NCBI RefSeq assembly: GCF_017581965.1
Contig: NZ_JAGEVF010000001.1
Location: 1-64,000, forward strand
Direction: 5' to 3'
DNA: 64,000 nt
From: Winogradskyella pelagia
GTDB taxonomy: Bacteria; Bacteroidota; Bacteroidia; Flavobacteriales; Flavobacteriaceae
In this document: positions 42,437-51,266 of the stretch, piece by piece
How positions within the stretch are numbered: the stretch's first letter is position 1
Layout of the letters: each line of letters opens with the position of its first letter
Notes under the pieces: model-generated
The model's input: the letters and a program-made list of their open reading frames with translations, nothing else
Told to the model about the DNA's origin: nothing
Databases searched by the model: none
Program-made: the position numbers and the translations under genes

Positions 42437-43339
42437 CTATTGAGTCCTCTCCAAAATATATTTTTTCGGCGTAGTCCCATATTTCTTTTTAAACGCCGCA
42501 ATAAAATGGCTAGCAGTGCTATAGCCGACTTTTAAACCAACTTCATTTACATTGTACTCTCCGGTCTCAAGAAGCTTTCTGGCAACATCCATTTTATAAT
42601 CGAACAAGTAGCTGTAAACCGAGTCGCCATAAACCTGTTTAAAACCTTCTTTCAACTTTTTAAGACTCAATTCTACTTCTATGGCCAATTCTTTTAAGCT
42701 TGGAGGCTCAGCCATTTGGGTAATAATAATATCCTTGGCCTTTTTTAGCTTAGCAACATTTACCTCATCCACTAAAAACGGACATTGCTCAACGTCAGCG
42801 TCTTCATTTCTATTAAAGAATAATGCTAATAGCTCATATGCTTTACCTTTAAAAAACAATGGTTTTACCATTGTATTTAAATTAAAACTTAATATTTGAT
42901 TGAGCACTACGGCCATGGAAGGTGCTATTTTACCATCCTTGTAGTACTTTTTATTGCGATTCCCCTCCGCTAAAAAGGTTATATAGCTAACATCTTTGGA
43001 GAATAAACTATGGAACTTTTTTATTGAAATTACCAAGGACACTAATGATGCTTTTGGTTGTAATTCGAGATGAATGGGCAAATCACGTTCTGGATTATAT
43101 AGTAGAAGAGAGGTGTCTTCGTTAATATTAAGGGTATATCTCCCATTATTAAAAACAAATATAGATTGCCCTCTTGTACAAAAATGAAATTGAATGTAAC
43201 TACTATCAATCTCACGCTCAATAACTTCTACCTCATCGGTTTCGTTTTTGTAGCTCAAAACAAAAAAGCCGTCTTCAATGGCTACTTCATCAAAAGTACC
43301 TCTAGCGATACTTTTTTCAGGTTTTAAATTTAAATTCAT
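42437..43339 (-). CDS. AraC family regulator of the heme region
   Basis: A 300-residue regulator. The N-terminal part (about 10-190) is a beta-rich sensor with FHFCTRGQSIFVFNNGRYTL; the C-terminal AraC domain (about 205-300) has LKELAIEVELSLKKLKEGFKQVYGDSV and LKVGYSTASHFIAAFKKKYGTTPKKY. It resembles PchR-type regulators of iron uptake loosely. I place the start at ATG 43339: the listed upstream ATG (43360) falls inside a perfect 17-bp palindrome that follows the -7 box. It lies between hemH and hemA and is divergent from hemA, so control of heme genes by iron is plausible. Confidence 0.88.
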   Translation of the reverse strand: MNLNLKPEKSIARGTFDEVAIEDGFFVLSYKNETDEVEVIEREIDSSYIQFHFCTRGQSIFVFNNGRYTLNINEDTSLLLYNPERDLPIHLELQPKASLVSLVISIKKFHSLFSKDVSYITFLAEGNRNKKYYKDGKIAPSMAVVLNQILSFNLNTMVKPLFFKGKAYELLALFFNRNEDADVEQCPFLVDEVNVAKLKKAKDIIITQMAEPPSLKELAIEVELSLKKLKEGFKQVYGDSVYSYLFDYKMDVARKLLETGEYNVNEVGLKVGYSTASHFIAAFKKKYGTTPKKYILERTQ

Positions 43340-43349
43340 TTTGTTGTTA

Positions 43350-43366
43350 TTTAGAATCATTCTAAA
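43350..43366 (-). promoter_or_regulatory. Fur/PerR-type palindrome in the AraC leader
   Basis: TTTAGAATCATTCTAAA is a perfect 8-1-8 palindrome. The 7-1-7 core TTAGAAT-C-ATTCTAA resembles the PerR/Fur pattern TTATAAT-N-ATTATAA (family knowledge). It lies between the -7 box (43397-43404) and the proposed start (43339), where a bound repressor would block elongation or initiation. A 14-of-17 copy precedes feoAB at 19935. Confidence 0.65.
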
Positions 43367-43396
43367 ATAAATAGTGCAAACCGCTTGATTTCACTG

Positions 43397-43404
43397 CAAA
43401 AATA
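43397..43404 (-). promoter_or_regulatory. AraC gene promoter -7 box
   Basis: CAAAAATA on the + strand reads TATTTTTG on the - strand, fitting TAnnTTTG. It lies 30 bp upstream of the palindrome at 43350-43366 and about 60 bp before the start codon. A TTG -33 element at 17-23 bp is not obvious. Confidence 0.45.
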
Positions 43405-43487
43405 TGACAAAAATCATGTTTTGTTTAAAAACTATCTTAAAAAACCAGAAACGATATTTAATGTTCCTTAAGCGTTACTTTTATGTT

Positions 43488-43516
43488 ATTAACAAAATTA
43501 TTTTTGCATTGTTAAT
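43488..43516 (+). promoter_or_regulatory. hemA -7 box bracketed by an inverted repeat
   Basis: TATTTTTG (43499-43506) is the -7 box, 35 bp before the hemA ATG. ATTAACAA (43488-43495) and TTGTTAAT (43509-43516) are perfect 8-bp inverted repeats on each side, with centres 21 bp apart, two DNA turns. The right arm ATTGTTAAT recurs at the hemH promoter. A dimeric regulator would contact one face of the promoter. Seen in sequence; binding inferred. Confidence 0.5.
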
Positions 43517-43540
43517 TTCCTTAGTCAGGTAAACGAGCGA

Positions 43541-44791
43541 ATGCAACACAAAACAACTTATTTTTATGCCATAGGGCTTAGCTATAAAAAGGCTGATGCT
43601 GAAATACGCGGACATTTTAGCCTTAACGATGCGGCCAAGGCGAATTTATTGCGCCAAGCTCAGAACAATGGTATTGAAAGCCTTGTGATAATATCTACAT
43701 GTAACAGGACTGAATTATATGGTTTTGCAGAACATCCTTATCAACTGATTCATTTATTATGTGAGAATACTAAAGGCACAGTGGAAGAATTCCAAGAAGT
43801 AGCCTATGTCTATAAGGGTAAAGAGGCCATTTCACAGATGTTTAAAGTAGGTTCAGGTTTAGACAGTCAGATTCTTGGGGATTTTGAAATTATAAGTCAA
43901 TTAAAATCTGCGGCAAGACAATCTAAGAAAGAAGGTTTATTAAATTCTTTTACCGAACGGCTTATAAATGCGGTTATTCAAGCTAGTAAGCGTATTAAGA
44001 ACGAGACGGAATTATCTTCTGGAGCAACTTCAGTTTCCTTTGCGGCAGTGCAGTACATTATGGCCAATGTTGAAAATGTTTCAGATAAAAATATATTGTT
44101 GTTCGGTACTGGAAAAATTGGTCGTAATACTTGTGAAAACTTGGTAAAGCACACCAAGAATTCTCATATCACCTTAATTAATAGAACCAAGACCAAAGCC
44201 GAAGAGGTTGCAGGAAAATTTAATTTAGTTGTAAAAGACTACGATAATCTTGAAGCCGAAATCAACGCATCAGATATTGTTATTGTGGCCACTGGCGCAC
44301 AAAATCCAACGGTTTACAAATCTTTGATTTCTACAAAAAATCCATTATTGTTATTAGATTTATCAATTCCTAAAAACATAAAGGAAGATGTAAGCGAGCT
44401 AGAAAATGTTACCTTAGTCCATATGGATGATTTAGCCAAGATTACAGATGATACGCTGGAAAAGCGCAAGACTTTTATTCCTAAAGCTGAAGATATTATC
44501 ACAGAAGTAATGACCGAATTTAATGCTTGGTTAGACACTTTAAAGTTTGTGCCTACAATCCAAGCTATCAAACTTAAATTATCCGATTTAAAAAAATCTG
44601 AAATCAATACACAACGCAAAAAAATAGCAGATTTCAATGAGGATCAAGCTGAAGCTATAAGCAATAGTATTATACAGAAAATAACAAATCACTTTGCGCA
44701 CCACTTAAGAGCGGATAAAAACACTTCCGATGAGAGTATTGAACTCATCAAAAAAATATTTCAGCTAGAAGAAACCACACAAAATGTCTGA
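43541..44791 (+). CDS. hemA: Glutamyl-tRNA reductase
   Basis: A 416-residue enzyme reducing glutamyl-tRNA to glutamate-1-semialdehyde, the first committed step of C5-pathway heme synthesis. The catalytic Cys54 lies in ISTCNRTELYGF; GSGLDSQILGDFEI follows, then the Rossmann region NILLFGTGKIGRNTCENL (about 186-203) and a C-terminal dimerisation helix. It heads the operon hemA-hemCD-hemE-EI24-hemF-hemB and overlaps hemCD by 8 bp. hemL (semialdehyde aminomutase) is not in the window and must lie elsewhere. An inverted repeat brackets its -7 box. Confidence 0.97.
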   Translation: MQHKTTYFYAIGLSYKKADAEIRGHFSLNDAAKANLLRQAQNNGIESLVIISTCNRTELYGFAEHPYQLIHLLCENTKGTVEEFQEVAYVYKGKEAISQMFKVGSGLDSQILGDFEIISQLKSAARQSKKEGLLNSFTERLINAVIQASKRIKNETELSSGATSVSFAAVQYIMANVENVSDKNILLFGTGKIGRNTCENLVKHTKNSHITLINRTKTKAEEVAGKFNLVVKDYDNLEAEINASDIVIVATGAQNPTVYKSLISTKNPLLLLDLSIPKNIKEDVSELENVTLVHMDDLAKITDDTLEKRKTFIPKAEDIITEVMTEFNAWLDTLKFVPTIQAIKLKLSDLKKSEINTQRKKIADFNEDQAEAISNSIIQKITNHFAHHLRADKNTSDESIELIKKIFQLEETTQNV

Positions 44792-46367
44792 TGTCATTCG
44801 TATTGGCACACGCGAGAGCGAACTCGCCTTATGGCAGGCCAAAACCGTTCAATCTCAATTAGAGGCATTAGGACACAAAACAGTCCTCGTACCCATAAAA
44901 TCTACCGGAGATATTGTACTAGATAAACCGCTTTATGAACTAGGTATTACAGGGATCTTTACTAAAACCCTAGATATCGCCATGCTAAATGGAGATATAG
45001 ATATCGCCGTGCATTCCTTAAAAGATGTTCCAACCGTGCTGCCCAAAGGCATCGTCCAAGCCGCAGTAATTAAACGTGGAAATGTTAACGATACGCTAGT
45101 TTACAAAAAAAATGAAGAATTTCTATCGGCTAAAAATGCTGTGATAGCAACAGGCAGTCTTAGACGTCGTGCCCAGTGGCTTAATCAATACCCAACACAT
45201 ACGGTTGTTGGTTTGCGTGGTAATGTAAACTCACGGCTAGAAAAACTCGAAAGTCATGAAAATTGGAATGCTGCCATATTTGCGGCTGCGGGAATTGGAC
45301 GTTTAAACCTACGCCCAGAGAATGCGATAAATCTCAGTTGGATGATACCAGCACCAGCTCAAGGTGCCATAATGATAACGGCTTTAGAAGAAGACACCAA
45401 AACTATAGCTATTTGTAGTGAGGTTAATCATGAAGAAACTGAAATTTGCACAAACATTGAGCGTAAATTTTTAAATAGACTCGAGGGAGGCTGTACTGCA
45501 CCGATTGGAGCCCTAGCTTTTTTCAAAAAGGAGGAAATTCAGTTTAAGGGAATTCTGCTCAGTAAGGATGGCAGTAAGAAAATTGAAGTTTCCAGATCTG
45601 TTCCCATTGGCAAACACCAAACACTTGGTGAAGACTGCGCTGATTACATTATCGATAAAGGTGGTAAGTTATTGATGGACGCTATAAAACGAGGTGACCG
45701 TAATGTTAATATTTATTCTACAAAGAAATTAACCGACGACCATCTTCACTTATTCCACAAAGATGTTTCAGCCCTTAGCAATGATGCAGTAAAAATCAGC
45801 CTAAATAGACTTTCTAAGAGTATTGTTAGAAATGAAATTCAGAATGTTATTTTAACCAGTAAAAATGCGGTTGAAGCCTTGTTGCACAACTTTTCTGCAA
45901 TAGAATTACAATTTAAAAATATCTATTGTGTGGGCAGACGAACCAAGCGTATGGTGGAAAAACGTATTGGCGCAGTAAAGCATGCAGAACCTAATGCAAA
46001 GAAACTTGCTGAATATCTTGTAGAGTATATTGAAGGTACAGAGGTCACTTATTTCTGTAGTGATTTACGACTTGATCACTTACCAAATATTCTATCTAAA
46101 AATAGTATTGAAGTTAATGAAGTTGAAGCCTATCAAACCAAATTTGATGCAGAAAAAATAGCCGAGGAATTAGATGGTATAATGTTTTACAGTCCATCAA
46201 CAGTGAAAAGTTTTTTAAAACACAATAAGGCCAAGGGCATTGCATTTTGTATAGGTGAAACCACTGCTAAAGAGGCTGGTCAATATTTTGAAGATGTCCG
46301 AATTGCTAAGGTCCCAACTATGGAAAGTGTGATTGAATTAGTAAATGACTATTATTCTGTAAAATGA
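44784..46367 (+). CDS. Hydroxymethylbilane synthase fused to uroporphyrinogen-III synthase
   Basis: A 527-residue HemC-HemD fusion. The HemC part (about 1-300) has [33 protein letters not shown], and Cys237 in GGCTAPIGA that carries the dipyrromethane cofactor. The C-terminal part (about 305-527) has [26 protein letters not shown] and [12 protein letters not shown], the pattern of HemD, which closes the tetrapyrrole ring. Fusing them channels the unstable hydroxymethylbilane. No break in frame. It overlaps hemA by 8 bp and hemE by 4 bp (ATGA). Confidence 0.92.
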   Translation: MSDVIRIGTRESELALWQAKTVQSQLEALGHKTVLVPIKSTGDIVLDKPLYELGITGIFTKTLDIAMLNGDIDIAVHSLKDVPTVLPKGIVQAAVIKRGNVNDTLVYKKNEEFLSAKNAVIATGSLRRRAQWLNQYPTHTVVGLRGNVNSRLEKLESHENWNAAIFAAAGIGRLNLRPENAINLSWMIPAPAQGAIMITALEEDTKTIAICSEVNHEETEICTNIERKFLNRLEGGCTAPIGALAFFKKEEIQFKGILLSKDGSKKIEVSRSVPIGKHQTLGEDCADYIIDKGGKLLMDAIKRGDRNVNIYSTKKLTDDHLHLFHKDVSALSNDAVKISLNRLSKSIVRNEIQNVILTSKNAVEALLHNFSAIELQFKNIYCVGRRTKRMVEKRIGAVKHAEPNAKKLAEYLVEYIEGTEVTYFCSDLRLDHLPNILSKNSIEVNEVEAYQTKFDAEKIAEELDGIMFYSPSTVKSFLKHNKAKGIAFCIGETTAKEAGQYFEDVRIAKVPTMESVIELVNDYYSVK

Positions 46368-47389
46368 TTAAAAACGATTTATACTTAAGGGCTTTAAAAG
46401 GGGAAGTTGTCGAGCGTCCACCAGTTTGGATGATGCGCCAAGCAGGAAGATACTTGCCAGAATTTATGGCTATAAAAGAGAAATATGATTTTTTTACCAG
46501 ATGCCGAACACCAGAGTTGGCGAGTGAAATAACGGTGCAACCTATTCGCCGTTATGGTATGGATGCTGCCATATTATTTTCTGATATTCTGGTAATTCCA
46601 CAAGCCATGAATATTGAGGTAGAAATGAAGCCTAATTTTGGTCCCTATTTACCCAATCCCGTTCGAAATCAAAACGACGTAGATAATGTTATTGTCCCTG
46701 ACGTTGCTGTTGAGCTAGATTATGTGATGCAAGCTATAAAGGCCACAAAGGACCTTCTTAATAATGAAATTCCGCTTATCGGATTTGCAGGATCTCCATG
46801 GACCATTCTTTGCTATTGTGTGCAAGGGCAAGGCAGTAAAAACTTTGACAAAGCCAAACAATTCTGCTTTACAAACCCAGTAGCGGCACATCAACTATTG
46901 CAAAAAATTACCGATACTACTATTGCTTACCTCAAAGCTAAAGTAACTGCAGGCTGTGATGCGGTACAAATTTTTGATTCCTGGGGAGGAATGTTATCAC
47001 CCACAGATTATCAAGAATTTTCTTGGCAATACATTAATCAAATTATTGAAGCCTTAAAAGATGATGCTCCGGTAATAGCCTTTGGCAAAGGCTGTTGGTT
47101 TGCACTGGGTGAAATGGCCAAATCCAATGCTTCAGCTTTAGGTATAGATTGGACCTGTTCTGCCCAAAATGCGCGCTATCTTACAGGAGGCAATATCACT
47201 TTACAAGGAAATTTTGACCCAACACGTTTGTTTTCGCCTCCTGGCGACATCAAAAAAATGGTGAAACAAATGATTAACGATTTCGGAAAAGATAAATACA
47301 TTGTAAATTTAGGTCACGGTATTTTGCCTAATATTCCTTTAGACAATGCTAAGGCCTTTATTGATGCCGTGAAAGAGTACCATGTTTAA
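46364..47389 (+). CDS. hemE: Uroporphyrinogen decarboxylase
   Basis: A 341-residue cytosolic enzyme removing four carboxyls from uroporphyrinogen III to give coproporphyrinogen III. Near the N-terminus [18 protein letters not shown] is the family signature; [16 protein letters not shown] and [10 protein letters not shown] follow. Its start overlaps the hemCD stop by 4 bp and its end overlaps the EI24 gene by 8 bp, so translation is coupled throughout. Confidence 0.97.
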   Translation: MIKNDLYLRALKGEVVERPPVWMMRQAGRYLPEFMAIKEKYDFFTRCRTPELASEITVQPIRRYGMDAAILFSDILVIPQAMNIEVEMKPNFGPYLPNPVRNQNDVDNVIVPDVAVELDYVMQAIKATKDLLNNEIPLIGFAGSPWTILCYCVQGQGSKNFDKAKQFCFTNPVAAHQLLQKITDTTIAYLKAKVTAGCDAVQIFDSWGGMLSPTDYQEFSWQYINQIIEALKDDAPVIAFGKGCWFALGEMAKSNASALGIDWTCSAQNARYLTGGNITLQGNFDPTRLFSPPGDIKKMVKQMINDFGKDKYIVNLGHGILPNIPLDNAKAFIDAVKEYHV

Positions 47390-48137
47390 AAATATTCTAA
47401 AAGGATTACAAGCTTACTCAGGTGGATTTGCCCTAATTTCAAAACTGAAATTGTGGCGCTATTTCGCTATACCTATTCTCATAAGCATAATTGTGTTTTT
47501 AGTTATTATTTCAGCAGCCTATGGTTGGTCTGATAATCTTGGTGAATGGATTGCTAATGCTTGGGTCTGGGAATGGGGAAAGTCTGCTTTCACCACCATA
47601 GGAACAATTATAGGAGGATTAGTTATTATTGTTATTGGTCTTATTCTATTTAAGCATATTATAATGGCACTATCAGCGCCATTTATGAGTCCGGTCTCTG
47701 AGAAAATTGAAGCCTATATTACAAAGTCAGAAACTGTTACGAGTAGAAATACAACTTTTATGTCCCAATTATGGCGAGGCATAAAAATTAATGGTCGAAA
47801 TTTAATTATGGAATTGGTCTTAACCATTCCTATTCTACTCCTTAAGTTCATTCCTATTGTAAATATATTCTCCACAGTTTTATTATTTATGGTTCAGGCC
47901 TACTATGCTGGCTTTGGAAATTTAGATTACACCTTAGAACGTCATTTTTCCTATAGAGACAGTATCGCATTTGTTAAAAAACACAGAGGCCTTTCCATCG
48001 GTAATGGGATTGGATTCTTGCTACTGCTATTAATTCCAATAGTCGGTGTTATTCTTGTACTGCCACTGTCCGTAACCGCAGCATCTGTCTCAACAGTAAA
48101 GACTTTAAACCCTGAACACAAAGAATTACAATCGTAA
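47382..48137 (+). CDS. EI24 domain membrane protein
   Basis: A 251-residue integral membrane protein with about five to six spans, matching the EI24/CysZ-like family: [16 protein letters not shown] at the N-terminus, [13 protein letters not shown] after the second span, and [15 protein letters not shown] before the C-terminal spans. CysZ relatives move sulfate; other EI24 proteins are uncharacterised. Placed between hemE and hemF with an 8-bp overlap, it is clearly part of the heme operon, perhaps handling a porphyrin precursor or membrane organisation (inference). Confidence 0.85.
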   Translation: MFKNILKGLQAYSGGFALISKLKLWRYFAIPILISIIVFLVIISAAYGWSDNLGEWIANAWVWEWGKSAFTTIGTIIGGLVIIVIGLILFKHIIMALSAPFMSPVSEKIEAYITKSETVTSRNTTFMSQLWRGIKINGRNLIMELVLTIPILLLKFIPIVNIFSTVLLFMVQAYYAGFGNLDYTLERHFSYRDSIAFVKKHRGLSIGNGIGFLLLLLIPIVGVILVLPLSVTAASVSTVKTLNPEHKELQS

Positions 48138-48147
48138 AGCATTTTAA

Positions 48148-49056
48148 ATGACAATTAAAGACAAGTTTTACAAGTACATTCAAGAATTACAAGACAGTAT
48201 TTGCTCAAATCTAGAAGTCGTTGATGGCCAGGCTAAATTTAGGCAAGACCTCTGGAAACGTCCAGAAGGTGGTGGTGGACGTACTAGGGTTATCGAAAAC
48301 GGTAATGTATTTGAAAAAGGAGGTGTTAATATATCAGCTGTGCATGGCAAGCTTCCTAAAGCTATGCAAGTTCATTTTGGTGTTAAAGATGCTGATTTCT
48401 TTGCTTGTGGTTTAAGTTTGGTATTGCATCCTAAAAATCCTATGGTACCAACGGTTCACGCCAATTGGCGCTATTTTGAAATGTATGATTCCGAAGGGAA
48501 TATTGCCGATCAATGGTTTGGTGGTGGGCAGGATTTAACCCCTTATTATTTGTTTGAGGAAGATGCCAAGCATTTTCACAAGGTATGTAAAACCGCTTGC
48601 GATAAGCACCATCCTGAGTTTTATAAAAAATATAAGGAGAAATGCGACGATTATTTTTACAACACCCATCGCAATGAAGCTCGTGGTATCGGCGGATTGT
48701 TTTTCGATTACTGCAAAGCCACAGATGATATGTCCATGAATCAGTGGTACAACTTTGTGACTGATGTAGGCGATAGCTTTCTTTCTGCCTACATACCTAT
48801 TGTTGAAAAACGAAAAAAATTACCCTATACAAAAGCTCAGCGTGATTGGCAGGAAATAAGACGAGGTCGCTATGTGGAATTCAACCTTGTCCATGATAAG
48901 GGTACTTTGTTTGGACTAAAAACCAATGGACGTATTGAAAGCATCTTAATGAGCTTACCACCGCATGTTCAATGGGTATATGACCATCATCCTAAACCAA
49001 GTAGTGAAGAGGAAAAATTACTTAAAGTATTACAAAAACCTAAAAGCTGGATATAA
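48148..49056 (+). CDS. hemF: Oxygen-dependent coproporphyrinogen III oxidase
   Basis: A 302-residue enzyme converting coproporphyrinogen III to protoporphyrinogen IX with O2. GGGGRTRVIENGNVFEKGGVN, HANWRYFEM, WFGGGQDLTPYY and HKGTLFGLKTNGRIESILMSLPP-type motifs (given in parts) all match HemF, and the length is typical. Its presence suggests an aerobic lifestyle. It follows the EI24 gene by 10 bp and precedes hemB by 2 bp. Confidence 0.96.
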   Translation: MTIKDKFYKYIQELQDSICSNLEVVDGQAKFRQDLWKRPEGGGGRTRVIENGNVFEKGGVNISAVHGKLPKAMQVHFGVKDADFFACGLSLVLHPKNPMVPTVHANWRYFEMYDSEGNIADQWFGGGQDLTPYYLFEEDAKHFHKVCKTACDKHHPEFYKKYKEKCDDYFYNTHRNEARGIGGLFFDYCKATDDMSMNQWYNFVTDVGDSFLSAYIPIVEKRKKLPYTKAQRDWQEIRRGRYVEFNLVHDKGTLFGLKTNGRIESILMSLPPHVQWVYDHHPKPSSEEEKLLKVLQKPKSWI

Positions 49057-49058
49057 TT

Positions 49059-50048
49059 ATGTTTCCAATTAGAAGACATCGACGATTAAGACAAAATGAA
49101 GCTATAAGAAGCTTAGTAAGAGAAACTATTATAACACCAAATGACTTTCTTGTACCACTCTTTATTGTTGAAGGTAAAAGCGTTAAGGAAGAAATTACCT
49201 CCATGCCAAATTATTACCGCTATAGTCTTGATTTTCTAAAAGACGAAGTAAAGCTACTTTGGCGGTTAGGCTTGCGGTCTGTATTACTCTTCGTAAAGGT
49301 TGATGATAGCCTTAAAGACAATAAGGGCACTGAAGCTTTAAATCCTAATGGATTAATGCAGCGTGCTATAAAAACAGTAAAGGAAGTATGTCCAGATATG
49401 CTAGTAATGACTGATGTTGCTCTCGATCCTTTCTCTTCGTATGGCCATGACGGCATTGTAGAAAAAGGAAAAATAATTAATGATGCCACGGTTGAAGTTT
49501 TAGCTGAAATGAGTATTTCTCACGCTGAGGCTGGTGCAGATTTTGTTGCACCAAGTGATATGATGGATGGGAGAATCTTGAGGATTCGTGAAGGCTTGGA
49601 CCAATCTGGTTTTATCGCTACAGGCATAATGAGTTATTCAGCAAAGTATGCTTCAGCCTTTTACGGACCTTTTAGAGATGCTTTAGATTCCGCACCTGTA
49701 GACATGGCAAATGTCCCTAAGGATAAAAAAACCTATCAGATGGATTCTGCTAACAGAAACGAAGCTATTCGAGAAACAGAAATGGATATTAATGAAGGTG
49801 CTGATGTTGTTATGGTAAAACCAGGCTTGTGTTATTTGGATATTGTCAGGGACCTTAGAAATAATTTTGATATCCCAATTGCGGTATATCAGGTGTCTGG
49901 AGAATACGCCATGCTAAAAGCTGCGGCAGAAAAAGGGTGGTTAGACCATGACAGTGTAATGCTAGAGCAAGTGACTTCCATAAAAAGAGCTGGTGCAGAT
50001 ATCATTGCGAGCTATTTTGCTAAGGATGTTGTTAAATTGATTTCGTAA
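49059..50048 (+). CDS. hemB: Porphobilinogen synthase (ALA dehydratase)
   Basis: A 329-residue enzyme condensing two 5-aminolevulinate molecules. The Schiff-base lysines are Lys196 (SYSAKYASAFYGPF) and Lys254 (MVKPGLCYLD). The metal loop reads DVALDPFSSYGHDG (residues 119-132), with Asp/Ala where zinc enzymes have three Cys (DVCLC...HGHCG), so this is the zinc-independent, Mg-type form. Last heme gene of the operon, 2 bp after hemF; the next gene is 29 bp on. Confidence 0.96.
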   Translation: MFPIRRHRRLRQNEAIRSLVRETIITPNDFLVPLFIVEGKSVKEEITSMPNYYRYSLDFLKDEVKLLWRLGLRSVLLFVKVDDSLKDNKGTEALNPNGLMQRAIKTVKEVCPDMLVMTDVALDPFSSYGHDGIVEKGKIINDATVEVLAEMSISHAEAGADFVAPSDMMDGRILRIREGLDQSGFIATGIMSYSAKYASAFYGPFRDALDSAPVDMANVPKDKKTYQMDSANRNEAIRETEMDINEGADVVMVKPGLCYLDIVRDLRNNFDIPIAVYQVSGEYAMLKAAAEKGWLDHDSVMLEQVTSIKRAGADIIASYFAKDVVKLIS

Positions 50049-50077
50049 CTTCGTACCAACTAATCTTCAATGAATTA

Positions 50078-51196
50078 ATGGGCTTACTCATTTTTTACGC
50101 GGTTATATCTATTTTCTTTTCGTTCTTATGTTCCATTTTAGAGGCTGTATTACTTAGTATTACACCAACCTTTATAAATCTCAAAAAAAAAGAAGGTAAA
50201 GCCTACGCTAATGATTTGGAGGAGTTGAAGCAAGATGTGGACCGCCCTCTAATCGCCATTCTTACTCTAAATACAATTGCCCATACCGTTGGTGCAATTT
50301 TGGTTGGAGTGCAAGCTAAAGTAGCATACGCCGAGTCTCTGGGAACTGCAAAACGAAGTCTCTTTGGTATTAATTTCACTGAAGATGTTATGGTAGGTGT
50401 GGTTTCAACCGTTATGACCATTCTTATTCTAGTAGCTTCAGAAATTATTCCAAAAACTATAGGAGCAACCTATTGGAAACAACTCGCAAACTTTACGGCT
50501 AAAGCTTTAAACGTACTTATATTTCCATTAAAATGGACGGGTATTCTGTGGCTACTCCAACTTACTACAAAACTAATAGGTGGAAAAGGGCATGGTAGTG
50601 TACTAAATAGGGAGAGCTTTGTAGCCATGGCAGATATTGCGCACGAAGAAGGTGTCTTTGAAGAAAGTGAAAGTAAAGTCATAAAAAATCTATTGACCTT
50701 TAAAGAAGTCCAAGCAAAAGATATTATGACACCTCGTACTGTAATGAAAACTGACGATGAGAAAACTACAATTGAAGCCTTTTTCAACCAAAACCAAAAT
50801 ATCCGTTTTTCTAGAATCCCTATTTATACGGACGAAGCTGATAATATTACAGGTCTAGTCTTAAAAGATGAGGTATTTAAGGAAATGGCATTAGGCAATG
50901 GCACAAAACCTTTGGGTGATATAAAACGGAAAATTATTATTGTAAACCGAAGTATGCCAATTCCAAAACTGTTTGAACAATTAGTAGAAAGCCGTAATCA
51001 TATGGCTTTGGTCGTGGATGAATATGGCTCAGTAAGTGGCTTAGTAACCATGGAAGATGTTATCGAAACACTTCTTGGACTTGAAATCATGGATGAAAGC
51101 GACAATGTCTCCGATTTACAATTACTAGCAAGGCGCAGTTGGGAAGCTAGAGCGAAGCGCCTAGGTCTGATTGAAAATGACAATCCAGAAAATTAG
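50078..51196 (+). CDS. CNNM/CBS (CorC-HlyC-like) membrane protein
   Basis: A 372-residue protein. The CNNM transmembrane domain (about 1-165) has three to four spans including SEIIPKTIGATYWKQ, the conserved Mg/metal-site motif region. A CBS pair (about 205-345) has VQAKDIMTPRTVMKTDDEKTT and MALVVDEYGSVSGLVTMEDVIETLLG. Relatives are Mg2+/Co2+ efflux-linked proteins. It follows hemB by 29 bp and may be read through from the heme operon, but a metabolic tie is not shown. Confidence 0.9.
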   Translation: MGLLIFYAVISIFFSFLCSILEAVLLSITPTFINLKKKEGKAYANDLEELKQDVDRPLIAILTLNTIAHTVGAILVGVQAKVAYAESLGTAKRSLFGINFTEDVMVGVVSTVMTILILVASEIIPKTIGATYWKQLANFTAKALNVLIFPLKWTGILWLLQLTTKLIGGKGHGSVLNRESFVAMADIAHEEGVFEESESKVIKNLLTFKEVQAKDIMTPRTVMKTDDEKTTIEAFFNQNQNIRFSRIPIYTDEADNITGLVLKDEVFKEMALGNGTKPLGDIKRKIIIVNRSMPIPKLFEQLVESRNHMALVVDEYGSVSGLVTMEDVIETLLGLEIMDESDNVSDLQLLARRSWEARAKRLGLIENDNPEN

Positions 51197-51266
51197 TGGC
51201 TTTTAAGCCATGAAAATACAATAAAACAACAATCCTTATTGTAGTCTTTCAATAAAAATCATCGTT

